This document shows positions 35,342 through 44,451 of a stretch of DNA of 64,000 nucleotides, piece after piece. Both the position numbers and the translations under genes were made by a program. Numbering within the stretch: the first letter of the stretch is position 1; each line of letters begins with the position of its first letter. Source of the DNA: Croceibacterium_B sp963811255 (GTDB taxonomy: Bacteria > Pseudomonadota > Alphaproteobacteria > Sphingomonadales > Sphingomonadaceae); NCBI GenBank assembly GCA_963811255.1, contig CAWEQI010000003.1, forward strand, positions 1,798,001 through 1,862,000. The letters are read 5' to 3'. The notes beneath the pieces were generated by a model. The model was given only the letters and a program-made list of their open reading frames with translations, ran no database searches and was not told where the DNA came from.

Positions 35342-36750
35342 AGCTTGTAGGCGCGCTTGACGAGGCCGTAGGCAAGCTCGCCGGCCAGTTCCTCCGCCTC
35401 CCAGTCGGCAAGCCTCCCTTCGGCGACCAGCCGCGCGAGGAAGGCGCTGTCGCAGCGCCGGGCAACGTCGTGCCGCGCAGGAATCGACAGAAAGGCGCGA
35501 GTGTCGTCGTTGAAGCCGACGGTGTTGTAGAACCCCGCCGTCTCGGTCGTCAGCTCACGGAAGCGGCGCATCCCTTCGGGGCTGTCGTGGAACCACCACG
35601 CCGGGCCGAGCTTGAGGCACGGGTAATGCCCGGCGAGCGGCGCCAGCTCGCGCGAATAAGCACTCTCATCGAGTGTGAAGAGGATGATCGAGAGGCCTGG
35701 CTCGGCGCCGAAGCGGTCGAGCAGCGGCTTGAGCGCATGGACGTAATCGGTCGGCTGCGGAATGTCGGCGCCCTTGTCGCGCCCGTGGCTGCGGTAGAGC
35801 GCGAGGTTGTGGTTGCGGAAGGATCCGGGGTGGATCTGCATCACCATCCCGTCTTCCAAGCTCATGGCCGCCATTTCGGTGAGCATCTGCGCGCGGAACA
35901 GCTCGGCGTCCTCGGGTGACCAGGTCCCGCCGACGATGCGCCGGAACAGGGCTTCGGCCTCGGCGGACGGGAGATCGGCGGTGCGCGCGCTCGGGTGGCC
36001 GTGGTCGGTCGCGGTCGCCCCGGCGGCGCGGAAATCGGCACGGCGCTTTCGGTGGGCGGCGAGATAGCCGGGCCAGCTTTCGACATCCTCGCCCGCCAGC
36101 TCGCCGAAGCGGCCCAGCGCGGCGCGGAAATCGTCGTGCTCGGGGTCGATCACCGGATCGGGGCGGTATGTGGTGATCACTCGCCCCGCCCAGCCGGAGG
36201 CGCAAATCGCCGCGTGGTGGGCGAGCTCGTCCTGCGGTCCTTCGGTGGTGGCCAGCACTTCGATCCCGAAGCGTTCGAACAGCGCGCGCGGGCGGAACCC
36301 GGGGGTCGCCAGCGCTTCGCCGATGCGGTCGAAATAGAGATCGGCGGTCGCGCCATCGAGCGCGACTTCGATCCCGAACACTTCGGCGAAGACGTGCTCG
36401 AGCCACAGCCGCGAGGGCGTGCCGCGGAACAGGTGGTAGTTCTCCGCCAGCAGCCGCCACGCCTCGCGCGGGTCGGCGGCCGAGGGCCCGGCGCGGCTCG
36501 ACACCCCCAGCCTGTCGAGTGCGATGCCCTGGCTGTAGAGCATGCGGAACAGGTAATGATCGGGCGCGAGCAGCAGCTCGGTGGCGTTGGCCCACGGCGC
36601 ATCGGTGGCGAACCAGGCCGGATCGGTGTGGCCGTGCGGGCTGACGATCGGCAGGTCCTTGACGCCCTCGTAAAGCCCGCGCGCCAGCGAGCGCACCGCG
36701 GGATCGGCGGGCAGCAGCCGGTCGGGATCGAGCGTCAGCGCGTGCGGCAT
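35338..36750 (-). CDS. uxaC: Glucuronate (uronate) isomerase
   Basis: A 470-aa amidohydrolase-fold isomerase that converts D-glucuronate to D-fructuronate or D-galacturonate to D-tagaturonate. LPIVSPHGHTDPAWF (metal-binding HxH), YHLFRGTPSRLWLEHVF, ATTEGPQDELAHH, MQIHPGSFRNHN and GFNDDTRAFLSIPARHD are the family blocks, and length is normal. It is the first gene of the minus-strand uronate-ligAB run and divergent from the GH31 gene; a LacI-type operator-like palindrome lies in the shared promoter region. Confidence 0.95.
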   Translation of the reverse strand: MPHALTLDPDRLLPADPAVRSLARGLYEGVKDLPIVSPHGHTDPAWFATDAPWANATELLLAPDHYLFRMLYSQGIALDRLGVSSRAGPSAADPREAWRLLAENYHLFRGTPSRLWLEHVFAEVFGIEVALDGATADLYFDRIGEALATPGFRPRALFERFGIEVLATTEGPQDELAHHAAICASGWAGRVITTYRPDPVIDPEHDDFRAALGRFGELAGEDVESWPGYLAAHRKRRADFRAAGATATDHGHPSARTADLPSAEAEALFRRIVGGTWSPEDAELFRAQMLTEMAAMSLEDGMVMQIHPGSFRNHNLALYRSHGRDKGADIPQPTDYVHALKPLLDRFGAEPGLSIILFTLDESAYSRELAPLAGHYPCLKLGPAWWFHDSPEGMRRFRELTTETAGFYNTVGFNDDTRAFLSIPARHDVARRCDSAFLARLVAEGRLADWEAEELAGELAYGLVKRAYKL

Positions 36751-36804
36751 CCAGGCTCCTCTATCAAGCGAATCGGCCTTGTGGGAAGCGCCCTCGCCCG
36801 CTTA

Positions 36805-36818
36805 TGGTAACGCTAACA
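36805..36818 (+). promoter_or_regulatory. LacI/GalR-family operator-like palindrome
   Basis: TGGTAACGCTAACA has central CG symmetry and matches its own reverse complement at 10 of 14 positions, in the style of LacI/GalR-family operators (TGTTAGCGCTAACA type). It overlaps the A of the GH31 start codon and is 55 bp from the uxaC start. No LacI-family gene is in the window. Confidence 0.45.
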
Positions 36819-39608
36819 TGGGAGGGATCGGGAAAGTCATCGTCCTTGCCGCAGCGCTGCTGATGTGGGCAAGCGCGGCGTTCGCCAGCCAGGCCGTAGC
36901 GGTGCCCCACGGAATGCTGGTGACGACCGCGCAGGGCGAAAAGGTGCGCGTCCTCGCCTATGCCGACGGAACCTTTCGCGTCACCGTCGCCGCCGACCCG
37001 CAGCAAGCGCCGAGGAGCCTGATGGTGATCGCCGAGGCGGACGGCTCGCCGACCTTCACGCCCTCGCCCAAGGTGGCGACCCTGACGACGCCGCGCTCGC
37101 GGGCCGAAGTCCACCTGGCGGACGGACGCCTGCGGGTGTTCGACGCGGGCGGCAAGCTGCTGCTGGACGAATATGCGCCCGCCCGGCGGCTGGATCCGGT
37201 GACGATCGAAGGGCAAGCGTTCCTGGGCACCCGCGTGCAGTTCAACCGCGGTACCGACGAGGGGCTCTACGGCCTGGGCCAGCACCAGAACCGGCAGATG
37301 GACTACAACGGCGAGGACGTCGAACTCGCCCAGCACAACATGGACATCGCCGTGCCGTATCTGCTCTCGACGCGGGGCTGCGGCATCTTGTGGGACAACA
37401 ACTCGATCACCCGCATCGGCGATCCGAAGCCGTACGCGTTGCTGCAAGCCGACGCCCCGACCGGGTGGCACGCCGCCTATTACGTCGGAGACAAGTCCGC
37501 CGTCGAACGACCCGAAGCCACCATCGACTACCCATACATCCGCGATCTGAAGCGCTGGCCGAAGGGAGCTGTGCCCGAAAAGACCAGCAAGGTCGTCTGG
37601 ACGGGGACTTACACGCCGAAGAGCTCAGGCACCCACAAGTTCCGACTCTATTCGTCGAGCTATGCCGAGGTTTTCGCCGACGGCCACAAGGTGCTCGAGC
37701 GCTGGCGGCAGAACTGGAATCCGTGGTATCACAACTTTGAGCTCGCCCTCGCCAAGGGCAAACCAGTCAAGCTGCGGATCGAATGGCAGCCGAACGGCGG
37801 CTATATCGCGCTGTTCCACGCCGAGCCGCTGCCCGATCTCGACCGCCACTCCGTCAGCTTTGCCAGCGAAGCGGGGAAGGCGATCGACTATTATGTCGTC
37901 CCCGGCAAAGACATGGACGCGCTCGTCGCCGGCTATCGCCGGCTGACCGGCAAGGCGCCGATCATGCCGAAGTGGGCCTACGGCTTCTGGCAATCGCGGC
38001 AGCGCTACGAGACGCAGGACCAGCTGGTCGGCGTGGTCGAGCAATACCGCCAGCGCGGCCTGCCGCTCGACAACATCGTGCAGGACTGGTTTTACTGGCC
38101 CGAGGACCGGTGGGGCTGCCACTGCTTCGATCCGAAGCGCTTCCCCGATCCGCAAGGCATGGTGGACAGGGTCCATGCCTTGAACGGCCACATTATGATC
38201 TCGGTGTGGCCGAAATTTTACCCGTGGACCGCCAACGGCCAGGAACTCGCGGCCAAGGGTTATCTGCTCCAGCGCCCGCTCGAGGCGGGGCAGAGGGACT
38301 GGGTCGGGCCGGGTTACGCCAACACCTACTACGATCCCTATTCCCCCGAGGCGCGGCAGATCTATTTCCGCCAGATCAGGGATGCGCTAGTCGGCCAGGG
38401 CTTCGACGCCTGGTGGATGGACGCGACCGAGCCCGACTGGCATTCGAACCTGTCGGTCGAGGAGCGCGCCTATCAGATGTATTCGCCGGCCGCCGGGCTG
38501 CCGGGAGCGGCGATCTTCAACACCTATCCGCTGGTCCATGCCCTCGGCGTCGCCAAGGGCCTGCGCGCGGCGCAGCCCGACAGGCGGCCGTTCATCCTCA
38601 CCCGCAGCGGCTTTGGCGGCACGCAGCGCGCCTCGGCGGCGGTATGGTCAGGCGACACGGCGGCGCGCTGGAGCAACTTGCGCGACCAGATCAGCGCCGG
38701 AGTTAACCTGTCGATGTCCGGCATTCCCAACTGGACGCACGACATCGGCGGCTTTTCCGTCGAGGAGCGCTACGCCAAGCAGGAGCCGGCGGCGCAGGAA
38801 GAATGGCGCGAGCTGCAGGTTCGCTGGTTTCAGTTCGGCGCCTTCAGCCCGCTGTTCCGCAGCCACGGGGAATTCCCGCACCGCGAGATTTATGAGCTCG
38901 GCAAGGACGATCCGAAGACGTACGATGCGCTCGCCGCCTACGACCGGCTGCGCTATCGGCTGCTGCCGTACATCTATACCCTCGGCGCCGACACGTACTT
39001 CAAGAACGGCACGATCATGCGCGGGCTGGTGATGGACTTCGCCGCCGACAGGCGCACCTGGCGGATCGACGACGAATACATGTTCGGTCCCGCGTTCCTG
39101 GTCGCGCCCGTCACGCGAGTACAAGGCGCGCGAGCGGAACGTATACCTGCCGGCGGGCGCGGACTGGTACGAATGGAGGAGCGGCGCCCTGCACCACGGC
39201 GGCCAGACAATCGAGGCGGCCGCGCCTTACGCCGACATGCCGCTGTTCGTTCGCGCGGGGTCCATCATTCCGACGGGGCCGGTGCGCCAGTTCGCCGCCG
39301 AGAAACCGGGCGCGCCGGTGACGCTGCTGGTCTATCCCGGGGCTGACGGGCGGTTCTCTCTCTACGAGGACGACGGCACCAGCCGCGCTTACTTGAAGGG
39401 AGCCTGGTCGCGCATTCCGTTCACCTGGAACGAGGCGACGCGGACGCTGACCATCGGCGCGCGCGAAGGCTCGTATCCCGACATGCAGCAACGTCGCACG
39501 TTCCTGGTCCGCTGGATGCGCCCCGGTCGGCCGCTCGACTGGGAGGCGCCGCCGGACGCCAGCGTCGCCTACGACGGAACGGCGCAGAAGGTGACGATGC
39601 CGCGTTGA
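36818..39608 (+). CDS. GH31 alpha-glycosidase with PA14 insert (probable alpha-xylosidase), frameshifted
   Basis: A secreted or periplasmic family 31 glycoside hydrolase (signal peptide residues 1-23). A PA14 carbohydrate-binding insert lies at about residues 235-340 (GTYTPKSSGTHKFRLYSSS). The catalytic barrel has the nucleophile in DAWWMDATEPDW (Asp about 535) and acid/base in SGDTAARW (about 613). PA14-bearing GH31 enzymes studied elsewhere are alpha-xylosidases acting on xyloglucan oligosaccharides. The C-terminal beta domains (YKARERNVYLPAGADWYEW, then MPLFVRAGSIIPTGP) are in another frame; removing one C at about 39116 joins them into about 929 aa. Its divergent partner uxaC fits plant hemicellulose use. 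Confidence 0.87.
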
Positions 39609-39768
39609 ACGCGCTCCGGAGATAACCGGAGTGACCTCGCCCGGTCCAAACGCCATTGCGGTCCCAATGGACGAAAGGATCGGAGCCATGCCCTCGGCAC
39701 TTGTTCACCCGCATGACGTTGTCGCGGGGGACTCTTCCTCTCTCCGATCGGCCGAAAGGATCGCAGGG

Positions 39769-40584
39769 ATGCGCTCGATATTGCTTCACGTACACGACGA
39801 TGAAGGCATGGAAGCGCGGCTGCAGGCGGCGCTGGACATCGCGCGCGCGTTCGACGGACATTTGACCTGTCTGCAGCCGGTGGCGTTCGATTTCGCGGTG
39901 CCGGGTGACCTTTACGGGACGATGGTGGCCGAGATCATGCCGGTGATGCACGACGCCGCCGATGCGTTGCGCGAGCGGATCACCGCCCGTCTCGCCCAGG
40001 AGGACGTGGCGTGGGACTGGGCGCAGGTGGAAGGCCCGGCGCGTCCGTTGCTGATGCGGGCCGAAACGCTGGCCGATCTCATCGTGCTCGGCGCGCGCGA
40101 TCCGGCGAACGACGGCAAGGGCCCGTCGAGCCTCGCCGGCTATATCGCGGTGCATGGGCGCTCGCCGCTGCTCATCGTGCCGGAAACCACCCGCTCGCTC
40201 GATCTTTCGGGCCCGGCAGTGGTCGGCTGGAACGGCTCGCTCGAGGCGGCGCATGCGCTGCGCGGCGCGGTTCCCTTGTTGCGCAAGGCGCGGTCGGTTA
40301 CGCTCGCCAACGTGACCGAACATGTCGACGACCCGGGCGCCTTCCTGCCGGCGGTGGACGCCGCGGAATACCTTTCGCGGCATGACATCCGCAGCGAGAT
40401 CGTCGAGATCGGGCGCGGGCAGGAAACTGTCGCCCAGGCGCTGGCGAATTCGGCGACGGCGCGTGGGGCCGCTTTCCTCGTCGTCGGTGCCTATGGCCAT
40501 GCCCGCTCGCTCGAGACGGTGTTCGGCGGGGTGACCCGCGAGCTGTTCTCCAATCCGCCGCTGCCGGTGTTCACCGCCCACTGA
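39769..40584 (+). CDS. Tandem universal stress protein
   Basis: A 271-aa cytoplasmic protein with two UspA domains. The start ATG 39769 (MRSILLHVHDDEG) follows GGATCGCAGGG. The first half lacks a clear nucleotide motif. The second (AVVGWNGSLEAAHALRGAV, then VVGAYGHARSLETVFGGVTR) shows the G-2x-G-9x-G-like ATP-binding pattern. Tandem Usps are commonly part of low-oxygen or stress regulons. It starts a run of genes (oxidoreductase, transpeptidase, alcohol dehydrogenase) beside fixJL, suggesting but not proving oxygen control. Confidence 0.85.
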   Translation: MRSILLHVHDDEGMEARLQAALDIARAFDGHLTCLQPVAFDFAVPGDLYGTMVAEIMPVMHDAADALRERITARLAQEDVAWDWAQVEGPARPLLMRAETLADLIVLGARDPANDGKGPSSLAGYIAVHGRSPLLIVPETTRSLDLSGPAVVGWNGSLEAAHALRGAVPLLRKARSVTLANVTEHVDDPGAFLPAVDAAEYLSRHDIRSEIVEIGRGQETVAQALANSATARGAAFLVVGAYGHARSLETVFGGVTRELFSNPPLPVFTAH

Positions 40585-40592
40585 GCCGCGCG

Positions 40593-41252
40593 ATGGATCG
40601 GCCCCTCAAGCACGCGATCATCGCCTGTCACCCGGCCGAGCAAAGCTTCACGCTGGCGATCGCCAACCGCTACGCCCAGGCGGTCGAGGCGCACGGCCAT
40701 TCCACGGTGCTGCGCGACCTCTATCGGATCGGCTTCGATCCGGTGCTCAAGAACGACGAGCGCCAGGGGCACCCGCGCGCCGACATTGAAACCGAGTGGG
40801 AAGTGATCGGCGAGCCCGACGTCTTCGTGCTGGTCTACCCGATCTGGTTCGGCGCCCCACCGGCGATGATGAAGGGCTACATCGACCGAGTGTTCGGCGC
40901 CGGGCGCACCCGCGGCTCGGCCGGCGAAGGGACCGAAAGCAGCCGCCTCGCCGGTAAGCACCTGGTTTCGTTGACACTGTCGGGCACGATGCGCGCGTGG
41001 CTCGACGAGAAGGGCGTGCTCGGCTCGCTGCGCAACGTGTTCGACCGCTACATGGCCGACGTGTTCGGGCTGGCCGAGACTCACCATTACCACTTCGACG
41101 GCGTGCAGCCCGGGCTGCCCGAGCGCGATTATCGCTTCCAGCTCGCCGAGGTCGACGAAGCGGCCGGCGAGGCGCTGGCGCGGATCGGCCGCCTGTGGTC
41201 GAAAAATCCCAACGCCGGCGAGCCGCCAGTCGGCTTCGGCCGGCCGGCGTAA
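40593..41252 (+). CDS. NAD(P)H-dependent flavin oxidoreductase (flavodoxin-like fold)
   Basis: A 219-aa protein of the NQO/MdaB flavodoxin-like fold family. HAIIACHPAEQSFTLAIANRY corresponds to the FMN/FAD phosphate-binding strand and loop, FVLVYPIWFGAPPAMMKGYIDRVF is the strongly conserved quinone-reductase block, and SGTMRAWLDEKGVLGSL follows. It would transfer two electrons from NAD(P)H to a quinone or similar acceptor. It starts nine bases after the Usp gene, so it is co-transcribed with it. The true substrate is not readable. Confidence 0.82.
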   Translation: MDRPLKHAIIACHPAEQSFTLAIANRYAQAVEAHGHSTVLRDLYRIGFDPVLKNDERQGHPRADIETEWEVIGEPDVFVLVYPIWFGAPPAMMKGYIDRVFGAGRTRGSAGEGTESSRLAGKHLVSLTLSGTMRAWLDEKGVLGSLRNVFDRYMADVFGLAETHHYHFDGVQPGLPERDYRFQLAEVDEAAGEALARIGRLWSKNPNAGEPPVGFGRPA

Positions 41253-41345
41253 CCGCTGCGGCGCCGGCGCGCGCCTTCCTTTCCGGAAATCTACGAACTT
41301 ACCGCCAGATAGGCCTCTGCCACGGTGATTTCGAAAGGAAGCGTC

Positions 41346-42539
41346 ATGCTGGAAGTCGCGCGCGCGAGATCGTGCTTTTTCGGGATTATCGCCGTCGGGA
41401 TGCTGTGGGCGCTGGCGATGGCAGGCGCCGCGGCGTTTGCGCAGGAGCCGCGGCCCGAGCACTGGGACGCCGCGACCGCCGAGACGCTGCTAAGCTACAT
41501 TCAGCACATCAACGACCAGGGCCTCAACCCGGCCGATTATGAGCCGGCGCAACTGAAGAACGCGATCGCTGCGGGCGATCCCGCGACGCTCGAAAAGCAG
41601 GCGACCGAAAGCTTCGGCCTGGTCGCGGAGGATCTCGCCATCGGCCACGTCCCACCGGGGCAGCGCGGCAAATATTACATCGCGCCCAACTCGGTCGACC
41701 CGAACCTGATCGCCCGGATGATCGACATCGCCATCACAGCGCACCAAGTGGGCTGGGTCCTCGACTCGTTCGCGCCGCAGAACCCCGAGTATGCCGCCTT
41801 GCGGGCCGCTCTCGCCGGCCCCGACGGCGCCGATCCGGCGAAGCGCCGCGCGCTGCGGGCGACGCTCGAGCGGTGGCGCTGGTTTCCGCATAACCCCGGC
41901 GGACGCTATCTGCTGGTCAACATCCCAGAATTCCGCCTGCGGCTGATCGAGAACGGCAAAGACGTCGATGACCACAAGGTGATCGTCGGCAAGCCGAACA
42001 AGCAAACACCGCAGTTCCAGACGAAGGCCATCGGCGTGATCCTCAACCCCGCGTGGCACGTGCCGCAATCGATCATCGCCGAAAGCGTCGGCAGCCTGGT
42101 GCGCAACCGGCCGGGAACGGCGAGCAGCCGCGGCTATGTCTGGAAGACTGTGTCCGGACATCTCGAGGTGACTCAGGGGCCCGGGCCCGGCAATTCGCTC
42201 GGGCAGATGAAGCTCGATATGCCCAACCCGCTCGTGGTGTTCATCCACGACACCCCGAGCAAGAGCCTGTTCGACAAGGACCAGCGCACCTTCAGCCACG
42301 GCTGCATTCGGACGCAGAACCCGTTCGATCTCGCCGAGAAGCTGCTGGCGCCCGTCGGCTGGGATCGGGCGCGGATCGACGCGACGGTGGCCTCGCGGGT
42401 GACCACCCACGTCAAGCTGGCCGCGCCGCTGCCGGTCTATGTCGTGTACATGACCGCGGTGCCGCAGCCCGACGGCACCATCGCTTATCTCAAGGACCCG
42501 TACAAATTGGATGCTACACTGGCCGCCAAGCTGAACTGA
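41346..42539 (+). CDS. L,D-transpeptidase (YkuD domain)
   Basis: A 397-aa peptidoglycan cross-linking enzyme. The ATG at 41346 follows AAGGAAG; residues 1-33 form a signal peptide or anchor. Residues about 40-180 are a helical scaffold region with AATAETLLSYIQHINDQGL, as in LdtD/YcbB-type enzymes. The catalytic YkuD domain has FIHDTPSKSLFDKD and the active-site FSHGCIRTQNP with the nucleophilic Cys. It forms 3-3 cross-links or attaches proteins to the wall. It is downstream of the Usp and oxidoreductase genes with a 93-bp gap. Confidence 0.9.
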   Translation: MLEVARARSCFFGIIAVGMLWALAMAGAAAFAQEPRPEHWDAATAETLLSYIQHINDQGLNPADYEPAQLKNAIAAGDPATLEKQATESFGLVAEDLAIGHVPPGQRGKYYIAPNSVDPNLIARMIDIAITAHQVGWVLDSFAPQNPEYAALRAALAGPDGADPAKRRALRATLERWRWFPHNPGGRYLLVNIPEFRLRLIENGKDVDDHKVIVGKPNKQTPQFQTKAIGVILNPAWHVPQSIIAESVGSLVRNRPGTASSRGYVWKTVSGHLEVTQGPGPGNSLGQMKLDMPNPLVVFIHDTPSKSLFDKDQRTFSHGCIRTQNPFDLAEKLLAPVGWDRARIDATVASRVTTHVKLAAPLPVYVVYMTAVPQPDGTIAYLKDPYKLDATLAAKLN

Positions 42540-42555
42540 TTGCCGGAGAGTACCC

Positions 42556-43542
42556 GTGACGATGCAGGCGATGCAGCTCGACGCGCCGGGCCGGCCGTTG
42601 CGGATGGTCGAACGGCCACTGCCCGAGCCCGGCCCTGGACAGGTGCGGGTCAAGGTGGCCGCCTGCGGGGTATGCCGGACCGACCTGCACGTCGTCGACG
42701 GCGACATCCATGGGCCGCTGCCGATCGTACCGGGGCACGAGGTCGTCGGCCACGTCGATGCGCTCGGCGAAGGAGTCGAGGGGCTGGCGATCGGCGACCG
42801 CATCGGCGTCCCGTGGCTCGGCCATACGTGCGGGCATTGTCCCTACTGCCGTTCTCAGCGCGAGAACCTGTGCGACGATCCCGAGTTCACCGGCTTCACT
42901 CGCGACGGCGGGTTCGCCACGCACTGCGTGGCCGACGCGCGGTTCTGCTTCCCGATTCCCGCGGGCTTTGACGCCATCCACGCCGCGCCGCTGCTGTGCG
43001 CCGGGCTGATCGGCTACCGTGCCTACAAGCTCGCCGGTGAGGCGCCGGTGCTGGGGCTCTACGGCTTCGGCGCGGCGGCGCACATCCTCGCGCAACTGGC
43101 GGTGTGGCAGGGGCGTACCGTGTTCGCCTTCACTCGCGAGGGCGACGCGGCCGGCCAGGCGTTTGCCCGGCGGCTCGGCTGCGCCTGGGCCGGGGCTTCG
43201 ACCGACGCACCGCCCGAAGCGATGGACGCAGCGATCATCTTCGCCCCCGTCGGCGCGCTGGTGCCGCTGGCGCTCAAGCAGGTGAAGAAAGGCGGCCGAG
43301 TGGTCTGCGCCGGGATCCACATGTCGGACATTCCCGGCTTTCCCTATGCCGACTTGTGGGAGGAGCGCTCGATCCTCTCGGTCGCCAACCTGACGCGCGA
43401 GGACGGCGCCGAATTCCTGCCGCTGGCGGCGCAGGTGCCGATCCGCACGCATGTAACGGCGATGCCGCTTGCCGAGGCGAACGAGGCGCTGGATCGCCTG
43501 CGCCGGGGCGAAGTGGAAGGCGCGCTGGTGCTGGTGCCGTGA
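42556..43542 (+). CDS. Zinc-dependent alcohol dehydrogenase
   Basis: A 328-aa medium-chain dehydrogenase, AdhA-like. The catalytic zinc region has CGVCRTDLHVVDGD and PGHEVVG, and the structural zinc CGHCPYCRSQRENLC. The coenzyme domain has GLYGFGAAAH. A GTG start at 42556 (VTMQAMQLDAPG) is used; the ATG two codons later is equally possible. It would oxidise alcohols or reduce aldehydes with NAD(P)H. It is 16 bp after the transpeptidase gene and followed by a palindromic repeat. Confidence 0.87.
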   Translation: MTMQAMQLDAPGRPLRMVERPLPEPGPGQVRVKVAACGVCRTDLHVVDGDIHGPLPIVPGHEVVGHVDALGEGVEGLAIGDRIGVPWLGHTCGHCPYCRSQRENLCDDPEFTGFTRDGGFATHCVADARFCFPIPAGFDAIHAAPLLCAGLIGYRAYKLAGEAPVLGLYGFGAAAHILAQLAVWQGRTVFAFTREGDAAGQAFARRLGCAWAGASTDAPPEAMDAAIIFAPVGALVPLALKQVKKGGRVVCAGIHMSDIPGFPYADLWEERSILSVANLTREDGAEFLPLAAQVPIRTHVTAMPLAEANEALDRLRRGEVEGALVLVP

Positions 43543-43550
43543 AGCATTCA

Positions 43551-43645
43551 TCTCCCCTCTCGCTTGCGGGAGGGGCCGGGGGAGGGTGAGTCCGACAGGC
43601 GTGATTATTCCCTCCGCTAACCCCTCCCGCAGGGGGAGGGGGACC
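43551..43645. repeat. Intergenic palindromic (REP-like) G/C-rich element
   Basis: Two facing copies of a C5-rich motif: CCCCTCTCGCTTGCGGGAGG (from 43554) and CCCCTCCCGCAGGGGGAGGG (from 43621), each itself a hairpin and together an inverted arrangement around a 30-nt centre. The element fills the gap between convergent adh and fixJ genes. Such elements are dispersed in many alphaproteobacterial genomes and may act as bidirectional terminators. Confidence 0.65.
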
Positions 43646-43665
43646 GGAGTGAATTGGGCGTAGCG

Positions 43666-44340
43666 CTATTCGCTCGCTGGCTTGGACTTCGCCCCGCCGA
43701 CGTTATAGGTTTCGCGCCACTGCTTTTCCGAGCCCATTCCGGCGGCGAAGGCGACGCGCAGGGCGTCGGCGAAGTTGCTGACCTCGAACTTGCTCATCAC
43801 ATTCGCGCGATAGACCTCGACCGTGCGCGAGCTGATGCCGAGATCGTAGGCGATGGTCTTGTTGGGATAGCCGCAGGCAAGGCCTTCGAGCACTTCCTTT
43901 TCCCGCTCGGTCAGCTTGGCGACTTCGGTCTTGGCCCAGTCCTCGCGCTTGCGGGCGGCTTCGCGGTCTTCGACCCGGGCGAAGCCGGTTTCGATCGCTT
44001 CGAGCAGCCGCTCGCGGTTGAACGGCTTTTCGAGGAAATCGACCGCCCCGCCCTGCATCGCGCGTACCGCGGTCGAGATATCGCCGTGCCCCGTCAGCAC
44101 GATCACCGGGAGGTTATAGCCGCGGCTGGCCATCTCCGCCTGCACCTGCAGCCCATCCATCCCCGGCATGCGCACGTCGAGCAGCACACAGGCGGGTTCG
44201 GCCTTGTCGGCGCCCTTGAGGAAGGCTTCGCCGTCTTCCCAGCGCTCGGTGCGATAGCCGTCCGCCCGCAGCAGAAAATCGAGCGAGCGGCGGATCGAAT
44301 CCTCGTCATCGACGATGTGCACCAGCTTGTTTTCGGCCAT
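43666..44340 (-). CDS. fixJ: Two-component response regulator FixJ
   Basis: A 224-aa NarL/FixJ-type regulator. The receiver begins LVHIVDDEDSIRRSLDFLL, with phosphorylated Asp 55 in LLDVRMPGMDGL, switch Thr in VLTGHGD and Lys in FLEKPF. The LuxR-type helix-turn-helix follows at about residues 140-200 (LTEREKEVLEGLACGYPNKTIA, then SSRTVEVYRANVMSKF). It is divergent from the fixL kinase gene across 111 bp. FixJ normally activates fixK/fnr-type genes at low oxygen, so it may sit above the FNR regulator and cbb3 operon 20 kb away. Confidence 0.92.
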   Translation of the reverse strand: MAENKLVHIVDDEDSIRRSLDFLLRADGYRTERWEDGEAFLKGADKAEPACVLLDVRMPGMDGLQVQAEMASRGYNLPVIVLTGHGDISTAVRAMQGGAVDFLEKPFNRERLLEAIETGFARVEDREAARKREDWAKTEVAKLTEREKEVLEGLACGYPNKTIAYDLGISSRTVEVYRANVMSKFEVSNFADALRVAFAAGMGSEKQWRETYNVGGAKSKPASE

Positions 44341-44451
44341 GATCGGTTCCCGCCAAGTTCGTCCATGACGCTTTCGGCAAGACGCGCAGCATTTTCAAGT
44401 CTTGATAACTTACGCTAACGAGGCATCTGGGGACCCGACGGGAGCCGACGA

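Noticed and set aside
39689..39768. In-frame upstream ATG (39688/39689) with a duplicated CGAAAGGATCG before the universal stress protein
   Set aside because: The added residues do not fit a Usp start; the downstream ATG at 39769 has the better ribosome site. The duplication is short and may be chance.
41291..41302. CTACGAACTTAC before the L,D-transpeptidase gene, resembling FixJ-type GTAAGT elements and a sequence before fixL
   Set aside because: The match is short and partial, and occurs without a second element; not enough to call a FixJ site.
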